Source of the DNA: Streptomyces coffeae
GTDB lineage: Bacteria; Actinomycetota; Actinomycetes; Streptomycetales; Streptomycetaceae
DNA length: 64,000 nucleotides
Direction: 5' to 3'
NCBI RefSeq assembly: GCF_016741875.1
Contig: NZ_JAERRF010000033.1
Span: 1 to 64,000 of the forward strand
Shown here: positions 36,218-44,293 of the stretch, piece after piece
Layout of the letters: every line of letters begins with the position of its first letter
Numbering within the stretch: position 1 is the stretch's first letter
Notes under the pieces: model-generated
Database searches by the model: none
Told to the model about the DNA's origin: nothing
The model's input: the letters and a program-made list of their open reading frames with translations, nothing else
Position numbers and translations under genes: made by a program

Positions 36218-36613
36218 TCAGTGATCTTCGTATGCGGGATCTGCGTAACGGACCTGTTCGCCCCAAGCGCGGACAGATGTGGTGAGCATGAACAGCCCGG
36301 CGGCGAGGACGGCAGCCCACACGGATGCCGTGATGAGGTTGCGAGCGACGCCGTGGGGCTGTGAAAAGGCCATGGCGCTAGCGGTGCTCAGGAACAGCAC
36401 GAGGGGCGGGACGCCGCAGGTGTGGAGGGTGCGGGGGACCTCCCAGTGGCCGTAAGAGAGCGCAATGAAGGCGTTGCTGGATAGAACGGACAGGGGCATG
36501 GCCCAAAGGGCAGCGTCGCCTGTGCGGTAGGCGACAGCTCCGCTCAGGAATGCCAGAAGGCACAGGTGGGCCGTACCGATCACGGTCGTGACGGTGCGGG
36601 CGATGACGCCCAT
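36218..36613 (-). CDS. hypothetical four-helix membrane protein
   Basis: A 131-residue very hydrophobic protein with about four membrane segments (starting near residues 8, 36, 68 and 93) and a charged C-terminus (WGEQVRYADPAYEDH). I recognise no family. ATG 36613 lacks a good Shine-Dalgarno, but codon use is coding-like throughout. It is flanked by weakly organised DNA. Nothing is recognised in 36614-36885. Confidence 0.5.
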   Translation of the reverse strand: MGVIARTVTTVIGTAHLCLLAFLSGAVAYRTGDAALWAMPLSVLSSNAFIALSYGHWEVPRTLHTCGVPPLVLFLSTASAMAFSQPHGVARNLITASVWAAVLAAGLFMLTTSVRAWGEQVRYADPAYEDH

Positions 36614-36885
36614 GGGAGGGCGGACCTGGATGATCGTCCGCCGAGTTCGCCTGTGGAACGGCGGCTGGCCGTTTGGCGCGGGCGCTGCGGACTGGGTGTC
36701 CGCATCTTCGGGGCGCCTATTGATGAGGTCGTCCGATGGTCACCGTGTGGTGTGCATCGGATCGGGCAGGATATGAATGCGGACATGGAATACGCTCGGC
36801 GCCGGTGGCACGATGCGGCTTCCGGCGCTGATGGGCGCCTGGGCGACGCGCTACGTGGACAGCATGCTGGCCGCGCGGGGGCGGT

Positions 36886-39123
36886 TCACGGGGCGCCGAT
36901 GTTCTTCTGGTCGGCCGCGAATGAGACGACCCAGGACAGAGCCGAGTTCCAGTTGATGGCGACCTCGTTGGTCGACCACGACTGGATGTCGTCGATGTAG
37001 CAGAACTGCGGCGCGGGCCGCCGGGGTGGATCGACCGTGCGATCGATCAGCAACCTGCTTGCCTTCGGATCTTCCAGACCGACGTTCGGGCCGCCGGCGA
37101 TCGAACCGGCCGGCGGCTCCGGCAGTGCCGGATCGATCGCGTGGCCGTAGAGGCGGCTGTGCTGGTTGTGGGAGTTGTGCCGGCCGTACCCGGTCACATA
37201 GGACTCATTGAGGGCGTTGCGGCCGAGGATGTAGTCCAGCCCTTCCAGTACCCCGTCGCGGTAGCGCTGGTCGCCGGTCAAGTCGAAGGCGGTCGCGATG
37301 ACGGCGAGCTTGTTGAGTACCACACTGTTGGAGCCCCAGACATACTCGTTGTCCGCAAGCGGCATCCCGTACGCCTGGCCTTGTGCCGTCTGGAGGTACC
37401 GGTCGGCGGCGGCCACCACCGAGGCACGGGCGGCGTTCCGGTCGCCGTCCGGCAGCGGGCTGGGCACGGTCGCCAGGTCGAGCCGGCCGAGCGCGGCGAC
37501 CTGCTGCCAGCCGAACCCTGACGGCGGGAACGGATCATCGGTCGCATACGGCGAGGCCCGCAGTTCGTCCAGAAACGCCTGCTCGCCTGTGGTGATGAAC
37601 AGCTCAGCGGCCGCCCAGTAGAACTCGTCAGTGACGTCGCAGTCGTTGTACGGGCCACCGCCGGTCGCGTCGGCCTTGCTGGCGTGGACGTCCCGGTGGG
37701 CCTGCGCGGCTGCCCAGGCGGTACGGGCGGCGGTCAGGCAGCGCTGGGCGAAGCCCTGATCGAAGCGCATGTACAGCCGGGCGCCCTGTGCGGCGGTCGC
37801 GGCCAGGTTGAGCGTCGCCGCCGTGGACGGCGGGTGCAGATGACGCGGCTGCGGATCCTGGTCCGGAGCCATCGGCAGTCCGGTCCAGTTGTCGTCGTGC
37901 ACTTTGTGGTGCGCCATTCCCGCGAGGGGCTGACCTGCCGGTACCTGCATGCGCAGCAGGAACTCCAGCTCCCAGCGCGCCTCGTCGAGGATGTCCGGAA
38001 CGCCGTTGCCGTGCTCGGGAACGCGCAGGTCGCCGTCGCGCGGCGGACCCAGGCGCCTGCGGGGCGCGGTCAGCGTCCGCTCGTACAGGCTGAGGAGTTG
38101 GTAGGTGGCGATGCCGCCGTTGACCACGTACTTGCCCTCGTCCCCGGCGTCGTACCAGCCACCGCTCACGTCCAGCTGATAGTCGCCGGCACCCGGCTGG
38201 CAGGGCACGCTGGTGTCGCCCTGGTTGGGGGCGACGCCGACGTGTCCGGCCGGACGTGCGTATCCGGGCGCCAGCGCGTCGGTGATGGGGATGCCACTGC
38301 GCTGGACGTAGAAGAAGTGCAGGGCGTCGGAGCGCAACTGGTCATAGGCGGTGGCGGAGATGTCGAACGGGTAGCTGGTCTGCCCGTCGACGATCAGCGT
38401 GTATCCGGTGCCGGCCTGCGTCACCGCGCTGAAGTCCAGCGTGTGCACCTGCTGCCCGGAGGATGTGTCCAGCCCGGCTGCCGGCGTTGAGGTGCCGGAC
38501 ATGACGGTGACGCCGGCGCTGTTGTTCACCTGCCAGGGGATCGGACCGGGCGCGTCGGTCACGACAGTCGCGTGTTTCGGTCCGAACGGCAGGTAACCGA
38601 CCTGATTGACCCGCACCGGCGGGCCGGTGTCCGGTACGTAGGGGGGCACCGGATCGCCGCCTGTGAGGGACACGCCGCCCACGCAGAACACCCAGGCCGC
38701 GGGATTACCGCCGATCTGGAACGAGACCTGGCCATGGTCGGTCTCGAGGGAGGACGTGAACGTGAACGCGTGCGACTGTTCCGGGCCGAGGGGGATGTCC
38801 TGCGAGAACGTGGCGGTGTAGGGCTCCTCGCTCAGCTGGACCTGGGCCTTTACCGTCGACGGCTGGTTCGCCGAGGCGGTGAACGCGAAGGTGTAGGACT
38901 TGTCCTGCTGCAACAAGATGTCGTTCTGCCCCACGATGACGTCGGACGGGGCCTGCGTGCCTCCCTGTACATTGGCGCACAGTTTTCCGTCGCCGACGGA
39001 AGCCGGGGTGGCCTGCACGGTGAACCATCCGTTGGCACCCTCGCTGAAATCCCCGTTGAAGACCTTTTCTCGTGGATCCTGTGCCATATATCCAGCGTGC
39101 GCGGTATTCACCTGATATGCCAC
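36886..39123 (-). CDS. GH9 endoglucanase with CBM and Ig-like domains
   Basis: About 745 residues. Residues ~20-155 resemble a CBM4/9 carbohydrate-binding module, ~165-260 the N-terminal Ig-like domain of CelD-type cellulases (VRVNQVGYLPFGPKHATVVT), and ~275-740 the GH9 barrel. The catalytic Asp pair lies in GGWYDAGDEGKY near 326 and the acid Glu in STNEVAINWNSAL near 719. It should hydrolyse cellulose or related beta-glucans outside the cell. The first residues (NTAHAGYMAQD) look like the last bases of a signal peptide with its hydrophobic core missing. No good Shine-Dalgarno supports GTG 39123 or ATG 39087. Secretion may therefore be lost. Confidence 0.78.
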   Translation of the reverse strand: MAYQVNTAHAGYMAQDPREKVFNGDFSEGANGWFTVQATPASVGDGKLCANVQGGTQAPSDVIVGQNDILLQQDKSYTFAFTASANQPSTVKAQVQLSEEPYTATFSQDIPLGPEQSHAFTFTSSLETDHGQVSFQIGGNPAAWVFCVGGVSLTGGDPVPPYVPDTGPPVRVNQVGYLPFGPKHATVVTDAPGPIPWQVNNSAGVTVMSGTSTPAAGLDTSSGQQVHTLDFSAVTQAGTGYTLIVDGQTSYPFDISATAYDQLRSDALHFFYVQRSGIPITDALAPGYARPAGHVGVAPNQGDTSVPCQPGAGDYQLDVSGGWYDAGDEGKYVVNGGIATYQLLSLYERTLTAPRRRLGPPRDGDLRVPEHGNGVPDILDEARWELEFLLRMQVPAGQPLAGMAHHKVHDDNWTGLPMAPDQDPQPRHLHPPSTAATLNLAATAAQGARLYMRFDQGFAQRCLTAARTAWAAAQAHRDVHASKADATGGGPYNDCDVTDEFYWAAAELFITTGEQAFLDELRASPYATDDPFPPSGFGWQQVAALGRLDLATVPSPLPDGDRNAARASVVAAADRYLQTAQGQAYGMPLADNEYVWGSNSVVLNKLAVIATAFDLTGDQRYRDGVLEGLDYILGRNALNESYVTGYGRHNSHNQHSRLYGHAIDPALPEPPAGSIAGGPNVGLEDPKASRLLIDRTVDPPRRPAPQFCYIDDIQSWSTNEVAINWNSALSWVVSFAADQKNIGAP

Positions 39124-39141
39124 CCGGGCAGGGGCGGACCG

Positions 39142-39405
39142 CTACTCCTTGACTGCCCCCGCGTTGGTCCACCGCATGAAGTAGCGCTGGAAGCAGAAGA
39201 ACAGCGCCGCCACCGGCAACGTCGCCAGCAGGGCCGCCGCCGGTTCCAGCGGGTACTGCGTACCGCCGCCCCGCCCGCCGAGACGCATCGCGCGAGCCCG
39301 GTCGCCAGCGGTGCGCGCGGCTTCCTCCACCACTCGGAGGACCGACTCGAAGAACCGCTTCACGATGAAGACGCCGGCCGCGTCCACCATCAGCGGAACG
39401 ATCAC
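39142..39405 (-). pseudogene. sugar ABC transporter permease remnant (MalG-like)
   Basis: The N-terminal piece PLMVDAAGVFIVKRFFESV plus EEAARTAGD is the EAA-loop region of CUT1-family MalG-like permeases. It joins directly to a C-terminus reading LPVAALFFCFQRYFMRWTNA and GAVKE. The intervening ~60 residues and the N-terminal half are missing. Its position 18 nt before the cellulase frame suggests an original cellobiose-uptake/cellulase operon. The stretch 39406-39600 holds nothing recognised. Confidence 0.6.
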
Positions 39406-39600
39406 GCCGGTGTAGGCATCGAACCGGCCCGTTGCTGCTGATCGGTTGAGCAGAGGTGGGTCCAGGTCTTCTGTAGGCCATCAGCGGCGTTGAGGGCGAG
39501 GCGCCATCTGCGTGGCAGGAATCCCAGGAGCGTCTCCCGGCTGGTCGACCAGGACCGGAACGTGCACGCTGGCGGCCTTGGCGATCGGGCAAGTTCGCGG

Positions 39601-39960
39601 TCAGAGTTTCACCGGCGAGTTCGTGGCCAAGGAGCCAGCACCCAATGCCGTCCCGGTCAGCACCAGCACGTTGATGACGGCAACGAACCCCCCCATTACC
39701 TTGGTTTTGAGTGGCATCTCGTCCGTCAGGCTCTTGGCGTAGACGATAGCTCCCACGACACTAGAGACCCCCAAAGCCCACCAAAATGATGTGCTTGCCC
39801 CTTTAACGGGCCGGGATAGCACATTAAGAAGAAACGACACAAGTACTGCTGAAGTCGGGAAAGTCAGCGATTCCAGAGTCACGAAGACTCCGCTTGCCTG
39901 GTCCCCGTAGCCAGCTGCTGCTTCAACCTGCATTGCGTCTTTCAGTTTCGATGTCTTCAC
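39601..39960 (-). CDS. hypothetical small membrane protein
   Basis: A 119-residue protein with three hydrophobic segments (from about residue 34, 59 and 87) and no recognised domain. GTG 39960 is preceded by AGGGG. Third-position GC is lower than in most neighbours, which suggests foreign origin. It lies between a permease remnant and a transposase remnant. Confidence 0.4.
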   Translation of the reverse strand: MKTSKLKDAMQVEAAAGYGDQASGVFVTLESLTFPTSAVLVSFLLNVLSRPVKGASTSFWWALGVSSVVGAIVYAKSLTDEMPLKTKVMGGFVAVINVLVLTGTALGAGSLATNSPVKL

Positions 39961-40074
39961 GGGGATGCCCCTGCGTGGATTTTGTATGTGCTTGCGGCAT
40001 TTGGTTCATCCAAAGTGCCTGATCTACAGGACGCTCGGCTCTTCGACACGCCGCGAGCTGACTAACACCGTGTC

Positions 40075-40650
40075 CTATGTGGTGAGGCGGATGAGCCGCT
40101 TGTAGCAGCAGAGGGAGGCGGCGAGGCCGAGAAATGCCAGGTAGTTGCGGGGATGACGTTCGTAGCGGTGGTTGAGCCTGCGGTATCCGGTCAGCCAGGA
40201 CATGGTGCGTTCGATGACCCAGCGACGCCGGCCGAGGCGTTCGCTGGACTCGATGCCTGTGCGGGCGATGCGCACTCCGATGCGTTTGCCGCGTAACCAT
40301 TTCCGCAGGTGGGGGACGTCGTATGCCTTGTCTGCGTGAAGGCGTTGGGGCTTGAAGTGGCGGCCGCGGTGGGGGTCGTGTCTCGTTTGGTGACCCTCGA
40401 TCATGGGCTTCAGGGCTTCGCTGTCGTGAGTGTTGGCCGCGCTGACGCCGACGAGGAGGGGTAGCCCGTTCGCGTCCGACAGGATGTGCATCGTGGAACC
40501 CGGCTTGCCCCGGTCCACGGGGCTCGGACCTGTGAGTTCGCCCCCCTTTCGCCCTCATATGGGCGGAGTCGACGATGGCACGGGAGACGTCGATCAGGCC
40601 CGCGTCGTCGAGCCGGTGCAGGACCGCCTCGTGCAGCCGCCCCCACACAC
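40075..40650 (-). pseudogene. IS5-family transposase, truncated and frameshifted
   Basis: The upstream frame from 40648 reads LHRLDDAGLIDVSRAIVDSA, then HMRAKGG, then shifts. The downstream frame gives DRGKPGSTMHILSDANGLPL, LHADKAYDVPHLRKWLRG and the C-terminal YRRLNHRYERHPRNYLAFL to 40075. DDE residues are visible in VDSAH, ADKAYD and ERTMSW. The N-terminus is replaced by an IS110 piece. Confidence 0.72.
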
Positions 40651-40655
40651 CGGCT

Positions 40656-40976
40656 CTTCGCGTCGGTCTTCGCCTCGCCGGGATACAGGTCGGCGATCCG
40701 CCGCATGGCCAAGCCCGGCCGGTAGGCGACCTTGCAGCCCGCGTCCCGGGCGACCGTGAGCGGGAGGGCTCCGATGGAGGCGGGCTGGTCCACGGTTACC
40801 AGGAGGGTTCCGAACTTCGCGGCGAGTTTGTCGAACGCGGCCCGCAGCTTGGGCTCGCTGTTGGGCAGTTGCTTGTCGAAGACCTTCTTGCCGGCCGGAG
40901 TCAGCCCGTGCCCGTGGTGGGCGCTCTTGCCGACGTCCAGGCTGAGGAAGACGCCCACGTCGTCGATGTCGTACAA
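40656..40976 (-). pseudogene. IS110-family transposase N-terminal fragment
   Basis: From TTG 40976 (GGGAGGA upstream) it reads DVGVFLSLDVGKSAHHGHGL, then TPAGKKVFDKQLPNSEP, VTVDQPASIGALPL and LYPGEAKTDAK. This is the RuvC-like DEDD half of an IS110 transposase. It stops exactly where the IS5-type sequence begins. Confidence 0.7.
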
Positions 40977-41334
40977 CCCGTCCTCCCGAACAGAGCGCGT
41001 GTGGTGCTGGCCAGGGCGATGGCGCCGTACGCGCGCATCCACGTTATGCAGACCTGCCGCCCGCGGGATGCCGGGCGTTGCGCTCGGCGGGGCGGTAGTC
41101 GGCCTCTCATCAGCGTCTCCAACGGTGCACCCCTCGGGCCCGGTGAACACCCCCCAGGCCATCCGATCGACAGGGGGGAACAGTCATGCCGGGCCCGGAG
41201 GCCAGGGTCCTTTTGCAGGACCGCGAAGAAGATAACGGGGGGGACAGTTCGCCCCTCGCCGCGTCCGGTGGCAGCGATGTCTCACGCGCCTCTGCGTGGC
41301 CGAGCGGTTCCCGCACCGCCGGGCCACGCACGGG

Positions 41335-41943
41335 TCAGGCGAGGCCGATTTGCTGGTAGAAGGTCAGGTTGTCCCAGAAGAGGAACTCCTCCTCCATCAC
41401 TCCGTGCTTGTTCCAGATGCCGACCGTGGCCATGTTGATGGAGAACTTCTTGCCCGTCGGCTGGATGAAGCCGCCCTTGCCGTCCGGCATGGGACGTGTG
41501 AAGCTGCCCTGCATGACACCGGTCACCGAGGTCAGGTTTTCCTTGGCGATGCGGATCGGGTGCTCGGTGATGCGCGTGTCCGGCGCCCAGACGAACTGGC
41601 TCTTCATGTCGGCGATGTGCCGGTCGATGCCGTCCGTGTAGTGGCCGTCGGGCCAGTGGACGCGGATGTTCTGTGCGTGGCTCTCACCGAGCCGGTCCCA
41701 CTGCTGACCGGAGTAGACGACGAAGTCCAGCTCGTCGAAGACCTTGAGGTGCTTGCGCTCAGTATCAGTCAGGCGAGTCGGCCAAAGCGACTCGGCCTGC
41801 GGGGTGGAGGCCGGGTCGCCGAGCAGTTCCCGGCTGCCTGTGGCCGCGGCTGCCAGGTCGGTTCCGCTGGTTACCGCGGTGATGGCGAGGGCGCCCAGGG
41901 CGGCGGCGCCTCCGCCTCGGAGGATGTTGCGGCGGTCGATCAT
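41335..41943 (-). CDS. secreted SnoaL-like ester-cyclase-family protein
   Basis: A 202-residue protein with a Tat-like signal (MIDRRNILRGGGAAALGALA then ITAV) and a mature alpha+beta SnoaL/ester-cyclase fold. Typical elements are HWPDGHYTDGIDRHIADMK, an RITEHPIRIAKENLTSVTGV strand pair and FLFWDNLTFYQQIGL at the end. Members bind small molecules and a few catalyse aldol cyclisation or hydrolysis; no reaction can be assigned. ATG 41943 has AAGGAA six nt upstream. Nothing is recognised in the 350 bases before the DoxX gene (41944-42293). Confidence 0.72.
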   Translation of the reverse strand: MIDRRNILRGGGAAALGALAITAVTSGTDLAAAATGSRELLGDPASTPQAESLWPTRLTDTERKHLKVFDELDFVVYSGQQWDRLGESHAQNIRVHWPDGHYTDGIDRHIADMKSQFVWAPDTRITEHPIRIAKENLTSVTGVMQGSFTRPMPDGKGGFIQPTGKKFSINMATVGIWNKHGVMEEEFLFWDNLTFYQQIGLA

Positions 41944-42293
41944 GTCGATTCCTTGTCTACAAGATCACGCTGGGGGAGAAGGGGTGTTGAAGATTCAATT
42001 ACGTCGACCCGAGATGAATGTGGTCGTCAGAGGTGCGCCACCGGCGCGCTGCTCGCTCGTCCGGAACTGGGGAGTAGGCGCTCGCCGCCGCTGCCGCTGT
42101 CATGGACGCTGCGTCGCGGCCGAGGGCGGGAAACGGTGATGCGGTGGATGATGGACCGAAATCACGACCTCATCGAGCGCCGGGTGAGCCCGGCGGCGGT
42201 GAGGTTGGCCCGCTGCTGGAGGCGCAGTGCTGTGATCGCATAGGTTCGGCCGGGGTGGCGGTTGGATGGGCGGGAGGCCGCGCTGCCAAAGCG

Positions 42294-42668
42294 CTAGAGA
42301 GGGTGCGGGCCGAACCGGCCCCACGCCACGACAGTCGCGAGCGCGAACAGCACCAGATTCACGGCGATCATCTGTGTCTCCCTGCGACGGGCGTGCACGA
42401 CCACGGCGCCGAGCATGACCAGTGCCAGACCAAGGGACGCCAAGGGCGCCAGTATCGGTGCGATGCCGAGCGCGGGCGGCAGAACCAGGCCGATCGCGGC
42501 CAACACCTCCAGGGTTCCGATCAGCTTCACCGTCCCCGCGCTCATGTCCTCGGTCCAGCCCATGCCTGAGGCGGCCAGCTTCTGCTTCGGCTGGGACAGC
42601 TTCATCGTCCCGGCCGCCAGGAACGCCACAGCGAGCACGCTCGCGAGGACCCACAACACAATGTTCAT
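42294..42668 (-). CDS. DoxX-family membrane protein
   Basis: A 124-residue four-helix membrane protein of the DoxX family (AAGTMKLSQPKQKLAASGMG near the N-terminus, EVLAAIGLVLPPALG in the middle). DoxX proteins are associated with redox homeostasis in membranes. ATG 42668 has AAGGAG nine nt upstream. It is divergent from a MarR-type gene, and the shared region has three operator-like palindromes. Derepression by a MarR ligand is therefore likely (inference). Confidence 0.82.
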   Translation of the reverse strand: MNIVLWVLASVLAVAFLAAGTMKLSQPKQKLAASGMGWTEDMSAGTVKLIGTLEVLAAIGLVLPPALGIAPILAPLASLGLALVMLGAVVVHARRRETQMIAVNLVLFALATVVAWGRFGPHPL

Positions 42669-42689
42669 CGTGATCAACTCCTTGCAATG

Positions 42690-42772
42690 ACTTAAATCGT
42701 TAAGTGGAGACTAGGACTCCTTCACTTCAAGATGCAAGTCATCCGGCAAGTTGATCACTTCATGCGTGAAGC
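42690..42772. promoter_or_regulatory. three MarR-type operator palindromes
   Basis: Three related 16-bp sites with a 6-4-6 layout. Site 1 is ACTTAA-ATCG-TTAAGT (42690-42705), perfectly symmetrical. Site 2 is ACTTCA-AGAT-GCAAGT (42724-42739). Site 3 is ACTTCA-TGCG-TGAAGC (42757-42772). Their starts are 34 and 33 bp apart, about three helical turns, so bound dimers would lie on one face of the DNA. Confidence 0.68.
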
Positions 42773-42785
42773 TATACTCGCGAGC

Positions 42786-43298
42786 ATGGAGACCCCCCAG
42801 GAACCCCGCTGGCTGGACAATGAGGAAGATCAGGCCTGGATTGCGCTCAGCAGCATGCTGATGCGGCTCCCCGCTGCGCTGGACGCGCAGCTGCAACGCG
42901 ATGCCGGCCTGAGTCACTTCGAGTACCAGGTGATGGCCGGGCTTTCCATGGTCCCCGAGCGCACCCTGCGGATGAGCGAACTCGCCGCGTTCGCAGAGGG
43001 TTCTCTTCCCCGGCTGTCCCAGGTCGTCGGACGACTGGAGAAGCGCGGCTGGGTACGCCGTAACCCCGACCCCACCGACGGCCGCTACACCGTGGCCACC
43101 CTCACCGACGACGGCTACGAGAAGGTCGTCGCCACCGCCCCCGGACACGTCGAGGCCGTGCGCAGCTGCGTCTTCGACGCACTCACCCGGGCGCAGGTCC
43201 GCCAGTTGACCACGATCGGTCGCCGCATCGTCGGCGCCATCGACCCCACTCACCCACTCGTCACCGGAACACTGGACCGACTACGCCCCAAGAAGTAG
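42786..43298 (+). CDS. MarR-family transcriptional regulator
   Basis: A 170-residue MarR-type winged-helix repressor. The recognition region reads LRMSELAAFAEGSLPRLSQV then VGRLEKRGWVRR, and the wing contains DPTDGRYTVATLTDDGYE with the conserved DxR element. Start ATG 42786 keeps all three upstream palindromes outside the coding region; an ATG at 42732 would place two inside it. It probably represses itself and the divergent doxX-type gene. The ligand is unknown. Confidence 0.85.
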   Translation: METPQEPRWLDNEEDQAWIALSSMLMRLPAALDAQLQRDAGLSHFEYQVMAGLSMVPERTLRMSELAAFAEGSLPRLSQVVGRLEKRGWVRRNPDPTDGRYTVATLTDDGYEKVVATAPGHVEAVRSCVFDALTRAQVRQLTTIGRRIVGAIDPTHPLVTGTLDRLRPKK

Positions 43299-43359
43299 CC
43301 GCGCGCCCTCGGAGGCCGGTCGGGCAGGCGCACGCCTCGATGCGCAGCTGGACCGCATC

Positions 43360-43800
43360 ACCTGGTGCATCGGCGAATGCATCGGAACTCCCGTTGCAGG
43401 GAGTGGGCCGTGTTCGATCTGGGTCCAGTGGCCGATGCGGCCGAAGATGTGCAGGCCGCTGTCATTGATCGACTCGAGGGGGTCAGTGAGCTGGACAGGG
43501 GGATGGCCTCGTCGTCGCGGCCGTAGGCAAGCAGGGTGGGGTGCGATGTGGTCCTGATGTTGGCTTCGGGATGGGGCATGGCTTCGACCCACCGTTGCCG
43601 AGGTGTGGGCACATGCTGGCGTAGGCCCCGTGGGCGCCGGGCCGGGTACTGGCCTCGTAGTGCAGCCGTACCGGTGGGTCACCGACGAGTTCCTGGTCGT
43701 AGGCGAATTTCCGCATGATCGCCTGCATGTTCTCCAGCGGCGGCTGGCATCCCCACGCGGCGTCGAGGCCGGCGGTCAGAGGGAAGAGCGCTCCGATGCT
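43360..43800 (-). pseudogene. meta-cleavage hydrolase relic
   Basis: One minus frame gives MQAIMRKFAYDQELVGDPPV plus RLHYEASTRPGAHGAYASM. A shifted frame gives PRQRWVEAMPHPEANIRTTS then HPTLLAYGRDDEAIPL, and a third gives GLHIFGRIGHWTQIEH. These match the cap and catalytic Asp/His blocks of MhpC/HsaD-like C-C hydrolases. The nucleophile half is gone. Confidence 0.6.
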
Positions 43801-43935
43801 GCCCATCGGAAAGAGGCTCGAGAGAGTCGGCCACTGCTGGAGCGGCTCAATCCCGGCTTGTCCGAATCGCAGGAGGACGCAGGCGCGGCTGTCGGCGCCG
43901 ATGAGCACGTAGGGTGATGTCGGGCTATTCGGTCT

Positions 43936-44290
43936 CCCAGCGCTTCAGCGCTGCGGGCTGGGAAGATGTGCGCCAGCGCCTCGTTGGCTGCGTCCCGTCC
44001 GGTGCCTCGAAGCTCGGCCAGGGCCGCGCCCATGTAGTCCGTGTGCCAGTAAATGATCGCATTGGTCACGAACGTCAGGTGTGACACCCGTTCGCTTGTT
44101 TGTTCGAGCTGGCGACGGTGGGGACGGCTTCGCGGGCGTGGTGAAGCTGCGCCGCAGGGGAGTGGATGGACTCGCCCTTGCTCAGCTGCCGGGCGATCTT
44201 GGGCCGGTAGGCCGGTTCGGCCAGTATCCTGGCGAGTGCGTCCACTTTCGGCAATGCACGCCGGGCGTGTGCCACACCCCCAGGGTGGCC
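43936..44290 (-). pseudogene. Tn3-family transposase C-terminal relic
   Basis: The upstream frame reads ILAEPAYRPKIARQLSKGES then IHSPAAQLHHARE. After a shift the sequence becomes LTFVTNAIIYWHTDYMGAAL then AELRGTGRDAANEALAHI. This is the last ~100 residues of Tn3-family TnpA, ending just short of the usual SPxxxxHxNxxG motif. Confidence 0.68.
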
Positions 44291-44293
44291 TTC

